Below are positions 38,171 to 50,300 of a stretch of 64,000 nucleotides of DNA, one piece after another (positions within the stretch are counted from its first letter, which is position 1; each line of letters opens with the position of its first letter). Origin of the DNA: Aphelenchoides besseyi (taxonomy: Eukaryota; Nematoda; Chromadorea; Rhabditida; Aphelenchoididae); NCBI GenBank assembly GCA_024699855.1, contig JAMPIQ010000002.1, positions 4,402,001 to 4,466,000 on the forward strand, written 5' to 3'. The position numbers and the translations under genes are program-made. The notes beneath the pieces are model-generated. The model did not search any database and was not told the origin of the DNA. It worked only from the letters and a program-made list of their open reading frames with translations.

Positions 38171-38422
38171 ATGACCTTCGGTTTATTCGTCTGATGGATT
38201 GAGGTCTTGTGGAGTTGATCTCCGCTCTGATTACAATGAGCGGATTGATCGAAAGATAACCACCGGATTACGCAGTCAAATTGGTCTCCAGCGATTTCCG
38301 ATGAATAACCTGTGAATTCACTAGGCATCTTAAGTTCATGAAGAGCCGTTAAGATTGCTCTTAAAACTTCAAAGCATTCAGTAATCTTATACGTTAAATA
38401 CGCCAAAGCCATCCAATACAAA

Positions 38423-38716
38423 TTAGTTACGAAAGCATTTGTAATAAACTTCGATGGTTTTCGAACGTGAGTTGTTTTTGCCGTCGCTCTTCTGAATTTC
38501 CGGATCAAATTGACGTCCGTAGACATTGAAACACATCGAACGGCATCGGACATTTTTGTCGTTCTGCGAATCGCAACTAATTACGTGACAATCGACGATT
38601 CTTACGATTATTCCACGCTGCAACAGGTTCCGACGAGCGCAGTTATAAGGTTTAGAAAATTGGCTTGAGCTTGACGGCGATTCAGGAGTACGGAAAACGA
38701 CTTTTAAAGTAACCAC
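38423..38716 (-). CDS. Possible small secreted cysteine-containing protein, incomplete model
   Basis: An exon after a good acceptor (TTGTTTCAG at about 38717) reads VTLKVVFRTPESPSSSSQF, continues YNCARRNLL, DCHVISCDSQND, RCRSMCFNVYG and stops after YYKCFRN. Six Cys and the compact end suggest a small secreted domain. I could not find the exon carrying its start, and an overlapping 145-codon frame (38116-38553, -) competes for the same bases. Confidence 0.35.
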   Translation of the reverse strand: MVTLKVVFRTPESPSSSSQFSKPYNCARRNLLQRGIIVRIVDCHVISCDSQNDKNVRCRSMCFNVYGRQFDPEIQKSDGKNNSRSKTIEVYYKCFRN

Positions 38717-39058
38717 TGAAACAAGGAGATTGGTTGGGAAGTTATCATGTGTTTTTTATTTTAACCGATCGTTTGTTTTCAATTGTCAAATAACGTTATA
38801 ACTCCCGTTAAAATGTTCTTCTCTAATGTTTAAATACCCGCATCTCTTCACTTTCGCTTAACAAGCGGCGATTTATCACAACAAACCGGAAAGCAACTTC
38901 TGATCGCTCCGTTTTCGATGTTGGAACGCGAGTTTAAAATCCGCGACTTATCACTGATTTTCGTTCTGTTGATGAGATTAGTGGTTTGAGTTTACGATTT
39001 TGATTCCTTGGAGTAAACTATAAGGTGTCGTTCACATTTCAGATCGAACAAATTCGAT
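38717..39058. other. Intergenic region upstream of the second ground-like gene
   Basis: About 340 bases with nothing recognisable except the acceptor at 39041-39042. Confidence 0.45.
39041..39042 (+). promoter_or_regulatory. Likely trans-splice acceptor
   Basis: CACATTTCAG ends 16 bases before the ground-like ATG at 39059. No upstream coding exon fits it. Confidence 0.4.
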
Positions 39059-40008
39059 ATGATAGCACTTTCACTTCTGCTCTTTGGGCTTCTTGTTCAA
39101 TCAGCAGCTGGGTTCTTGTTTGGTGGTGCAAGCGGTAGCAATTGCAGTAAGTGGACGTAAATCTTTGAGTACACCGTTCTTCAGATTGCTGTCCACCGCC
39201 GCCCGCTTGTTCCAGTTGTCCGTGTGGTGTTCGAGTATACGACGACAAAACAGTTAGCGCACAACCGTTGGATGAGTTGGAGTTACGTGCAAAATTGAAT
39301 GGCGTTCAATTCGAGAACCAACCAATGCATGATTCATTGGTCGCATCGCCACGTCAATTAGAGTTGTTGGAACGTTTGGGTGACGAGCAGCCGCCTGTAG
39401 TTGAAATCCCATATGTTCAGACGTACAATCGATCCGGAGATATTCGCTTTAGTCCCCAACGTTTACCGATCGAAAACGATGCAACGGTCGAGGAAACGAT
39501 CGAATCAATTGAACAAACGACCACAGAACCAAATGTCGAAGAAATTAAACGAGTAGATTCGTCTACTGCAGCTCCAATCGTTGAGCACAGTTCACAGAAC
39601 GACGAAGATGAAATCAAGTGCAATTCTCAGGTCCTTAAGAAGCTGATGATTGAAGTAAGTGAAGCCGTTTAGAAGATAAAATATAAGTGTTTAGAATATG
39701 ACCGAAAACTCAGCGGTTTCTAAACGTCAAATTGCCAGTGAAGCACAACGCATCTTTGGAGGTTTGTTCCAAAACTTATTCATGCATCAATTTTCACTAT
39801 TCATAGGAGAAATTGATGTGATTTGCTCTCGAGGTCACTTCAGTTATGTCTATAGGTCTGTTGCTATTTACGGGCTTACAATTAACGAGCTTTTCAGTTC
39901 GGCACTTTTCTGTGAGGCTACAAAGGAAGCTGTCACGTGCATTGCCTTCAGGTTTTATTTCGCTCTGTTTCAGTTAACAGAATCTTTTTCAGACAACAAG
40001 TTTCTTAA
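39059..40008 (+). CDS. Ground-like (hedgehog-related) secreted protein, second copy
   Basis: The signal peptide MIALSLLLFGLLVQSAAG leads into FLFGGASGSNC and, after a short intron, NCCPPPPACSSCPCG, a Cys-rich N-terminal block. A spacer with Leu, Glu and Thr follows. The ground-like domain starts EIKCNSQVLKKLMIE and contains SKRQIASEAQRIFG, IDVICSRGHFSYV and LFCEATKEAVTCIAF. The last exon adds only four residues before the TAA at 40006-40008. It lacks the Gln/Gly-rich spacer of the copy at 27516-29021, so the two are old paralogs rather than a recent duplication. Confidence 0.87.
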
Positions 40009-40249
40009 GCTCGTAAGCATCGTCAATACTGATTTTAATAACAAATACATTCCTTTTGAATATAAATTTTGTTCAAATCCAAGTAATTGGCAGTGAAATA
40101 GTTTTCATCCAGGTGTTTAATCGCATTTACAAAAACAAGAAGGCCGAGTTATATGTTGAGAAAAGTGGATGAACCTGAGAAAAAATGTTTAGGGCCAATA
40201 GTCACAACAATTAACATGTGCTAATAAGTAAAAAAACAACCTTGTCATT

Positions 40250-40255
40250 TTTATT
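40250..40255 (-). terminator. Poly(A) signal of the zinc-finger gene
   Basis: AATAAA on the minus strand 38 bases after the stop codon at 40293. Confidence 0.5.
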
Positions 40256-40292
40256 TTAAGGTTCAAACTAACGATCACATCTGATGCGTCGT

Positions 40293-43200
40293 TTAAGCAT
40301 CTAGCATTTCCGTGTCTTCAATCAACTTCGAGGTTGTTTCATCTGCCGCCTGATGAGTGTCTGGCACTTCGTCTTGTACCTCTTCCATTGATTCAATTAA
40401 ATCGTCCTGTTCATTCTCATCCTGTTCGTCGTTCTCATCTCCTGATTCCGCATATGTATCTGTTGCATGTGACTAAAAATACGAAGTGAAAAAAAACAAA
40501 TAGTCTAATCTCACATCATTTTCGTCTTCGATCAATCCCTCCGCATCGACAACCAATTGCATGTCGCTCAAATTCAACGATTTCTTCCTAAAGATTTTCC
40601 ATTAAAAAATTACTTCAACTTTCGCTTGCAATTGGTCCATTTCGTTGAGAGTTGGTACCGGCGCGTCAATGAACAATTCCGGAAAACATTGACGAATCTT
40701 CTCTTTGATATCGACCGCGTACTTCAAACGATTGTCTTTGGGATTGACAGAACAGTTATGGAAGTCACGCAAATGTTTCAATCTAAAACACAATAGTGGT
40801 AAATAAGGAAACAAAAACCGTACACATGATTTCGATCGTAATGTCCAACGTCACATTTCGGACACAAGAACAAATCTAGATTGTCAAGATGTGAATAAGC
40901 GTGATGTGTTAAACGATTTGAAACGTAGTTATCGCAAACCTAGAAATACTTTTGTCCATTTCATTGAGAGTATTTATGTTCCTACCGCACAAAGGACCGG
41001 ATCACTCGTCCGTTTCTTAAAGTACATTGCACCACCGATACGCATCGACACTTCGCGCAATTTTGCCATTTCAGCACGTTGCTTTCGAGATTTCGGTTTT
41101 CGAATTCCAAACCGTCGATTTGTGATTTTTCGCTTTGCTGGCGAATTTCCCACATTTGATGTTGTTCCGTTGCTGCATTGTGAGCGTTTCGATGGCGAAT
41201 CTTTGGGCACAGTAAGTCTGGGAGAATTGTAATCCACGGTCTCCATCGCATCACCGTCCATCTTCTCGACCTTTACCACATCAGAACCGGTACTACCCGT
41301 ATCAGATGACTGAGTAGGAGAAGCGTTTGGTCGTAGGTACTAAAAATAAGAACTAAACTTATTGCATTGTTGTAAATCACTTGCAGTTCGGTTCTTACGA
41401 CGACTTTCTTTCGTGAAGAATTGGTCAAGACCAAAACACGCCTTAGAAAGTGATTTGATCTCTTCTGTGTAGTTGGCCAACGAATCTTCCAGACAGTTTT
41501 CGTTGTTATGCTCTTTTTTGCCGTGTTGTGTGACTGATTGAGGACGATCGTGTTTGTAGCCGCAGATTTTGCAGCAATATCTCACGATACCGAGATCTGT
41601 GTTGAGATGATGCAAAAGATGGAAACCGCGTCTGAATCCCGCCGATAACTTATGAATACAAAGTATTAAACTTACGTTCGAGTGATGATCTGCTTCTTGC
41701 AGAGTTGACATTCCATTGTTTCGTCGGTGCGCTGACTGACAGACGATTTTGTTTCGGCGGTTGTGGTGTCACTTTGCGTGTTGTTATTGAAAACCGTTTG
41801 GAAAACGGAGAACGAATTGTTGTCGACCATAGAAATGGGTCCATCATTCTGATCAAGTTCTTCAACCGGTCGTTTCCGACGACGATCATCCATTTCGGGC
41901 TGTATACAAGTAATTAAACAAACAATTCGTGGTTTTTCCTTACCGCTCCCAAAAGTTCGATTGACAGTTTTTGAACACGATCATACAGTTCGACACTTAA
42001 ATTGGAATAGTAAAAAAATCAGCAAAACTGTTATACCTTCGATCAATCATCATACTGTGGTCGATTTTACCGTGGATTTTCGATTGATGGTTTTCCATTT
42101 GATCTTTACGATAGTGCTCAACATCACAATTCTCAAATTTGCATTTGAAACGGAAAGTGTTTTCGTCCTTGCTCAAATGGTAGAACAGATGCATTTGACG
42201 AGCTCCGGCAGTCACCGGTTTGTTGCAACGAACGCATTCGCCGAGAACCCGTTTCTTTGATGCCCTAAGATGTTTTTGGATAATTCAAAATCAGCAATTG
42301 GAACTAACGATTGAACGGAGTTGGCTGTACCGTTACGACGTCTAGTTGTACCACCGGTTGTTTTCGTTCCATCGCCGTTCACACCCGTTGACGACTGCTT
42401 GTTTCCGTTCAATACGCCTTGTAAATCGAGATTCTTGAAGTCAACGCTGAACAACGACGAAACGTTTTTCAATAACATTTCTTCGGTTGTGGCGGTATGG
42501 TTGTTATCATTCGACGTGTTGTTCATTGATGAAGCAGCTTCCAAAGTTTTCAGCAACGAACTTGAGACACCCGATTCGTCGATTTCGAGAGTATCGTTCT
42601 GATTGACTCTGGACGTGTTGAATAAGCTCGACAAACGACTCGGAATGTCATCAGTATGGTTTTGAACTTCAGCGTCTTGTGAAGCATCAATATTACGTGA
42701 GAAATTGTTGTCGCTAAAAACAAATTGAAATTCATGTAAAAACTAGTGAAACTTGCTGTTGACCAAATCCAGAAAGATCATCAGGAGACACACTTGTCGA
42801 TGGTCTTTGAAGATCGTTTTCTTGATCGTGCGAAATAGTGCGACTGAGAAGATCGTGTAAGCGCTGTCGTTTGGCCGCGACCGCTGTATTTGACGTTCCA
42901 TTTGTGACAGTGGGCGGAAGACCGTTGAGTTTACGACTAGGAGCTGCAGTTTGCATTTGAGCTAATCGACGTGTGACCATTTGTTGGATTGCTGAGGAGA
43001 GAGCGCGGTCGATCATTCCTTGGAGTAGGCGTTTGGCTTGTGGATTATCGACGTAGACGTATTTGTACTCCGTCTTTTTATGATGAGAATGAACATGCTC
43101 GCGCATTTGATTGTCTGAAGCCCGACATGCTGAGCAATGAGTGCAATGAAATGGTAGCCAATTCAAATGTTCAACTTTAATCTTAAATAAAAAAACAACA

Positions 43201-43454
43201 TGAATTAAAAAGTGAAAACTTGCGTGAATTTCGAGATCTTCGGCACTCGATTTTGAGATCTGACATTCCGAACATTTAAATAGACAGAATATCGGCGCCA
43301 TCTCGCTGCTCATAAACGGAGCGTTGCCCCATGCATTTGACGACGAAGAGGAGTGGCCATTGGTGTGGGCTACCGACCCGTTCATTGCACTTGGTTGGTG
43401 CATTGGAATCGGTTGAGTGTGTTGAAAGTGCTCGAACTCCGATTGGTGACTCAT
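40293..43454 (-). CDS. Multi-C2H2 zinc-finger nuclear protein
   Basis: Starts at 43454 (MSHQSEFEHFQHTQPIP), directly after an acceptor AG. Fingers in order: CSECQISKSSAEDLEIH, completed as H-x4-H only if a GC-donor intron (43182-43223) is removed; CTHCSACRASDNQMREHVHSH; CVRCNKPVTAGARQMHLFYH; CKFENC ending HQSKIHG; CQLCKKQIITR with HLLHHL; CCKICGYKHDRPQSVTQHGKK; and CDNYVSNRLTHHAYSH paired with CPKCDVGHYDRNHVLKHLRDF. The spacers are Asn/Ser/Thr-rich or basic, with nuclear-localisation-like KRK and RKPKSRKQR. The C-terminus is very acidic and ends DTEMLDA. This looks like a DNA- or RNA-binding regulator of the nematode multi-finger kind. I cannot name the ortholog. Confidence 0.78.
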
Positions 43455-43456
43455 CT
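43455..43456 (-). promoter_or_regulatory. Acceptor site abutting the zinc-finger ATG
   Basis: CTCTTCAG is followed immediately by ATGAGTCACC. Either a 5' untranslated exon or a spliced leader is joined directly to the start codon. Confidence 0.4.
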
Positions 43457-46400
43457 GAAGAGGTGAAATTACAATGAAAAGTGAAATGAAACTCACTATT
43501 TTTCAATAACAAGCCACGATAATCGGAAGTAGTTGAATCTGAAATGTCTCGGTGATTATAAAATTTAAAAAAAACTATCACGATCACGTGCGAAATCGGT
43601 AGCGTTGGATTGAACGGTCCAAAGCGCATGTTGAGTCTTCGCGCTCAAGTTGTCAGTTGTGACCTGTGCTTTTTTTGCGCATGCTTTCGCGCGTTCGTAG
43701 AAGGAGGAAGAGGTGCAGCGAGTGAGTGAAAGTTGGGCCCTTGCGACGTTGCGCAGGTGAACGACTAGAGTTCGCGCGCCGAAACAGAGGTAATAAGTTT
43801 TGATAATAAAATGATGCGTTTATGCGCTTGATGATCTGCACGACTTCGTCATTCGAATATTTGAAAGGAAACGGAACAACGAGAGTATCCGTTTCGAAAA
43901 CCGTGATTCAGTGGTTCGACGGTTTTTGGTTTCGAAAAGCGTAGATAACAACAAACAAACCACTGAATCCCATTGATTGTTTTAAACACGCGTAGTGTAT
44001 CAGAAAGATCGGAAAAATGGCAAGTTCGCCCCTACTGAAAACGATTCGGAATCGCGAAGATACCGCGTGAGCACACAACTGCCGACGAACCAAGTCAACC
44101 AATCGAACGGACACGCCGAACGGGGCCCGTCGACCACAGAAACTAACTCGAGTAGTAAGAGAAAGCGACGCGAAGCACCTGAACGAAGACCGAGAAGGAC
44201 GAGGCGCGGACTAAGGGGCATTTCAAGAGAAAGAAGGCGTCGGCGCCAAAACGGCATTCAGTGCAAAACACGAGATTCCGTTTGTGTACGTAGATAAGCT
44301 CACTGACAACAGTAATTTGGTTGTATCCGTCGACAAAAGAAGTGAACGCAAAAAAAAGAGAAGACAGTTGATGAACGCGAATTACGGAAAGCAACAGAAG
44401 GTCAAAAGTGAAGCGGACTAAACGAAATGATCAGATGATTTTCGGTCGGTCGTGCTGAGAAGAAATGTGCGTTGATCTGCTGCAGTGTTTTAGAAGAGCG
44501 AAGGCTACGATGTTGAAGGACAAGCAGAAGTGAGACCGACCGATGAGAGTGTATGTCAATTCTACTTCGAGGCCCGTGAGGATCCGGGCGGGCAGTTGAA
44601 CAGCAAGTCGGCGAGATGAATCTTCCAAGAGCTTACAACAGGCGCGGCGTCGTCTTTTGGCGAACGTGCAATTTAGATTGCCAAGCTGGCAATTCCAAAA
44701 CTTTTGCTTCTCGAACTTCTTCGGAAATTACTTAAACCGAAGAATAGTGACAAAAAGCGCTCACTCTTTAGTGCTGAATATCCTTTCGGATATTACACAG
44801 AGTACAGTGATTTCACAAACAGAACAAGGAGTGTTTGGATTTTGTTGTTCAGTTAATAAACGTGTTCGGAAATTGGAGGACTCGGATGGAAATCGTTAAA
44901 GGCGGACAATTCAACCAAATGCGAGTTTAACGTGAAATCTTTTTGGCTTCACGAATCGGCAGCTGTCCGTCAAAAAATCGCAGAAGTCGTGAAGCCGTCC
45001 AAGTTCGCTCATCTGTCCGTTGGTCTCATTTTACGTTGCAGACCGACTGCTCTCTATGAATGTGTTGGGCTTCTGATCACCAGTGAGACGCGATGAGAAT
45101 TTGTTTAAAAGAAGAGCGAGCGATTAAGGATTTCCAGAAAATTTCCAACTCTATGTTTTTGTCCAGCAATTCCAAACATCCAGAAACTACGGAGTCCACA
45201 AAACAAAGCAGCTTGACGCAGCGCAAAAAATAACTCTGCCGAGAAGTGGAGGTGAATGCCGAAGATATGAACAGATCGAAAAGGCCAACGCGCAGCGACG
45301 AGCTCGCTGGTTCCTCCTTCCATTCGGCTTGTGAAGGTCGAAGAGCACAACACCGCTTCTCTGCGAGTAGCAACGCAATCGACAACAGACGCATATACGC
45401 CCCTCGGAATGTGAAAGGTTTGCTGGCTGACGGACTTTCAGGTTCAGATTTCGAATTAAGAACACTCATTTCAATTGGTGGCCAGACGTTGCAGTTAAAT
45501 ACGAAAAGAATAACATAAAGCTAATTTAAAATAACGTTGATACATAAACTACACTAAACTTTATAGGTTGACTTTTTAATCCAAAATATCTGATGATCGG
45601 TGAATTTTTATCGAACGATTCAGTCGGTTTCTACATGAGAAACCGAGCACCAACTGCTCAACGTTTTGCCGTCCGGTTGATGTGAAGCGCACAGAGTGAA
45701 TGCATCGCACGACAAGGACGCGCACATGTGAACGTTTGTTGCTCCAGAAGAAACGACGACGACTCTCGCCCATCTGCCACCAAATCACGACCCTTTGCAA
45801 TCAACGATGGTAAACATTCCCAACTTGACTTCGCGGCCGTGATTTTTGCCCACACGATGAAGCGAGAGCGCGTCGTCGGGTTCGTTCAATGAAATGGAAG
45901 GGTCCGATAACACGGAAATTGAAGAAGTTCGAAAGAAAAAGATTCGCTTCCAAAATGTACCAACAATTACTCGTCTTCATGAAACCGGAGTAATCGACTG
46001 TTTGATGACAAAAACGCTTCCCATCTGAATGCTGCCGCACCTTCACAACGCAACCCATTCAACCGAGAATCCGTTTTTCGTTTCGATTCAGAGTGCAAAT
46101 CCGGACGGACGACGGTCGTCACCCACTAGTCGTCGCACACACGACGGCTCCAATGGTTTTGAAGGCGCACGATGACGTTTGGAAAAAAGCCGAATGAGAA
46201 GGATCATCATGAAGAGAAGCGACGGGTTGGCTTCTTAATCCAACAATCTTCAAATTTGGTATCGGTCTCAAGCACAACGGCAATTTCATCGGTTCGAACA
46301 ACAAACGTGAGTTGGTGCTGTTTTCGTTGGAAAACTTTTTGAATTCCCGTGAACACACACGATTCTTCTTCGTGGTTGAGAGCAAAAGAAAGAGAAGCAG

Positions 46401-47393
46401 AAGCGGGAGGTTTTCTATTTCTCGCACACGCAACAACAAACCGTCGTTCCATCGTGCGCGCCTGGCACAGAATCACAACCCGTCAGTCCACGACATTCAG
46501 TCGCTGTTTGATACGACAAATCAAAGAACGATTCAAATGCGAGAAATAATCAGATTCTCATCTTCGACACTTTCAAATTGTTCACGAATAGAAAGAAACA
46601 AAGAGAAGAATGATGTCGTGCCACAACGACTAAACGACAACCGGCCTCCCTTTTGACTTCTAATAGCTAACGACCATTCCGAATTCTGGGCTTCAAGCAC
46701 ACGGTATTGAGAACCGACGATCTTCGGTTTATCCTCTTCCTCTCGTTTCTAAGGCCAACGGACGCAGAAACACGCACTCGATCCACGAGCTGTGAAGCGC
46801 AAATCCCCATCACCGCTAAAGAAAACCGAGAAGCCGTGAAGTAGTGAAGAACAACGGAGAAGAAAACGCTTCTTTGCATCGTCCTGACGACAGACCGACT
46901 TCTAGTTTCTCTTTTACGTACGGCCAACCAACCACGCTCTTCCTTTCGTCATCTTGTTTGTTCGTCTGTTCGACAATTGAAGGGAAATGATCGTGCGATC
47001 GATATGAGTGCAATTAGAAACAATTCGCGTTGTAACAATTCAATTTCGAAAACAAATTTGAATTCACCATAACTCGCCGAACGAACCAAAATACGATTGT
47101 TTAGTAACAATATTAACCTTTCATTGTGAGCAAGTGCTACGAGACTTACATTTGTTTCCGGTTACTGAAGACTTCACCGCCGTATAAACAGCATCTTCAG
47201 CGTTGTTCCAATTACGGTAATCAGAGAAAAAGCACAACAGAAGAAAAAATCGATAGTCAGAAATCGCAGTCGCTATGAATGTGATCCTCGAATTAGCAAA
47301 AACGTCGAAGTCGTTCGGACGATCTCTTTTGCAGTTTCCTAATTTCTTAGTCGTTTAAACTTTTACTTAAAATACTTGTTAGAAATCTAAGTT
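43457..47393. other. Long intergenic region between divergent genes
   Basis: About 3.9 kb without a supported gene, and richer in CGA and GAA-type words than its surroundings. Many overlapping open frames of 60-114 codons occur on both strands. The most protein-like is 43995-44297 (+), which encodes an Arg-rich stretch, but none has domain resemblance or consistent splicing. It probably holds promoters and leaders of the zinc-finger and JmjC genes. An acceptor-like TTTCTTAG at 47343-47350 may be the trans-splice site of the JmjC gene. Confidence 0.45.
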
Positions 47394-50300
47394 ATGGGTT
47401 AGTTTGAATCTCAAGTGATTTTGATCGTGGATTTCAAGGTCGCAAATCGGAGGAAATCGAATCGCTTTTGGAGACGAGTCAACGACGAGCCGCCGAGTCC
47501 GCAGAGAAACAAAAAAAGAAGAGCTCGCAATGGGACGATCTGAACAAATTTGTTCCTGTGTGTAAGCTCGATTTTTATTGATGGCTTTAAAGTTGAGAAT
47601 TTTAGATGAACTAAACCAAAATGCCGAGTTAGAAGCAGCAGCCGAAGAAGAACTAAAGGAAAGAAAACGGAGGATGCCAAAACTGCGCTGTGATGGTCAG
47701 TCATCGGCCGGCATTCGACTCTCTGATGTTCAACGTGAAGCTATTGCATTGCAAAAGGCAAAGAATCAAAAACGAATGTCGAAACAATATCAACAACAAG
47801 AACAAAAACGTCGTTACGAGTCGCTTCAGAACGCGGACATTTTGGGGAACGGTAAATGGCTGTTGAAATCAAGAGTTATAAACTGGTTTTCAGGCAACTC
47901 AAACGCCAAACGAGCACGCGTTGAAACAAAGGTGAACGGCAGTCAAGCTTCACCAAACGGAATTTCCAATCCATCCAACGGCGCTCAATCAAAAGGTTCA
48001 AAGAAAACGAAGAGCAAGAAGGTTGTTTCGGAGAGTTCTGATGAGAGCGATTTACCTGAAATTGTTGGTAAAAAACACAACACTTCGAATGCTTCGGATG
48101 TTAACGATATCAACACTTCGAACACATTCATCGAACTGGATCAACTGAAACCGGGGCCCATCAAAACGGTCGTTGAATACGAGGAAGAAACTTACACCAA
48201 AGAGACTGAAGAAGTTACGGACTATATTGTCACTACTCCAAGTGAAGATGAAGAACAACAAAATCAAAGCAATAAAACAGACGACTCATTGGCAGGGATT
48301 CCGACTTATTGGCGCGTTTGTTATCGCGGCTCCAGCGATGAAAGTGATGATGTTGAGGATGAAGAGGTACAATTTTAATTGTGATAGCCATTATATTGAG
48401 TTTTCAGGACGACCTGTCTACTGACGAATCTTTTGGCATCGATTTGAATGAGACCGATAATGAAGAAGATGAGGACGAAACGATGGAATCGAATATGGAC
48501 GATTTTATTGCGAATGACAACGAGATTGAATATGCGGAATCGTCGGACGATGAAATTTACTTGAAAGCTGATTTGGGTCGTGGTGGTGGTCGAAAAGCGA
48601 AACCAAAATCGTTCCGCGAACTTTCGATTGTTGAATCGTATGCTTCGAGCGATGACTCCGACTATTCCAATCAAACAGAAGAGGACGAGCACAAAATTGA
48701 ACGACTTTCTCAAATTTCGGCTGATGAAATCAACGACTTGCTACAGGACTTGGAAGAAGATAGCGATCAGACCGAATCCGACACAGTGGTCGATACATCG
48801 GATGAAGAGCGATATCAAAGTTTGGATCCTCGTGCTTTGGAGCTTAAGGTAGATTCTTTTGTTTTTATTTCTTGTTTAATCGCACCCATTTAGCCAATCG
48901 GACTTTCGATCGATGGTTATTTGGTGAATGAAGAGGCTCAGCGCTTCGTTGAAATTCAACGCGATTCTGAAGTCGACTACGCGCCAAAACGCTTCGAATT
49001 GTTTTGTTTTTCGGAACCGAATGAACACTCAGTCAATACGTCAGTCAAAGCGCTGAAGTGGTTGACTTCGCCAATTGGAGTTCAGGACTTTTTTGAGTGA
49101 GTTGCCAAGGTTTTTATAATTGAAAGATTTTTTACTCTCAGACACATTTATACTCAACGTGGAGTGATCATTCATCGGTCTGATGCCGAATATTACGAAA
49201 ACGTCTTCTCAGCTTCTGCGTTCTACGAAATGTTCCAAAAAGTAGGTCTTCGTTATTCTTTGACCAAAACAATTGACACTTTCAGCACGTACTTGACTAC
49301 GGAATCAACGTTAACATTGCAAACTACAAAGATGGAATTCGTACGACTCACAATCCGGACGGACGAGCTTATAGCGGTGCGATACGATCTTTTATCAACT
49401 CGGGGTTTGATAGAAATAGAAATCAAAAAATTTATTAGAGTTCTTTTAGGTACTCAATTCAATGTGTGAACCCGCAAACATTCAACGAGAACATTCATTA
49501 CATTTGCGACGTGTTGCAGGAGCTCTACGGTTGTTTCGTTGGTGCAAACTGGTATGGTTTGAATCAAGCAATCATTTGGTTTTCGTGTTTTCAGTTACTA
49601 CACTCCAAAAGGAAGCTCAGGATTTGCACCGCATTACGATGACATTGATGTAAGTCTTATTTAATTCTTCTTATTTTGAACATTGGATGCAGGCCTTTAT
49701 GATCCAAACTGCGGGACGTAAACATTGGACTATATACGCGCCGTTAAATGACGATCAATGGCCGATGGAATCAAGTGGAAACTTTACTCAGGAGGAAATG
49801 GCCGAACGTGCGGACCAAATCGTTTTCGATGGTTGGTTGGAGTCTGGAGATATGCTCTATCTTCCTCGTGGATACATTCACTGTGCAAAGACGGACACGG
49901 TACACGACTCTTTACATGTGACTATCAGCGTAGCTCAAAAGCATTCGATTTCTGATTTGCTTCTTGCGGTTACGAACAAAATGCTCCAATCGAAAATTGA
50001 AGGAATCCCACAGCTACGTCGAAATTTACCCGTCGATTTGTTGAGCATCTGTGGTGTTGCGGAAATCCAATACGAATCTGAAGATCAGTTCTTGAAAGTG
50101 TAAGTTATGAACTTAATCAACGCTCTGAAAGTTGATTTCAGGTTGGAACGACCAATGACCACTTACTTGCACCAGTTTTTGATTGGACTTAATCACGTAA
50201 TTCCAGCAGCTGTTGATGATTTGGCCAAGGGTTTCATGCGAAAAGCATTACCGCCGCTACTTACTGATTATGAGAAAGCTCATTCGATTCACGGACTCGA

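Noticed and set aside
43995..44297. Arg-rich 100-codon frame as a possible nuclear protein
   Set aside because: No matching splice sites or neighbours in frame; Arg runs here follow from the local CGA/AGA-rich composition.
47578..47604. ATG at 47578 as the start of the JmjC protein
   Set aside because: It lies in the intron; the upstream exon (GRKSEEIESLLE) joins in phase and leads back to the ATG at 47394.
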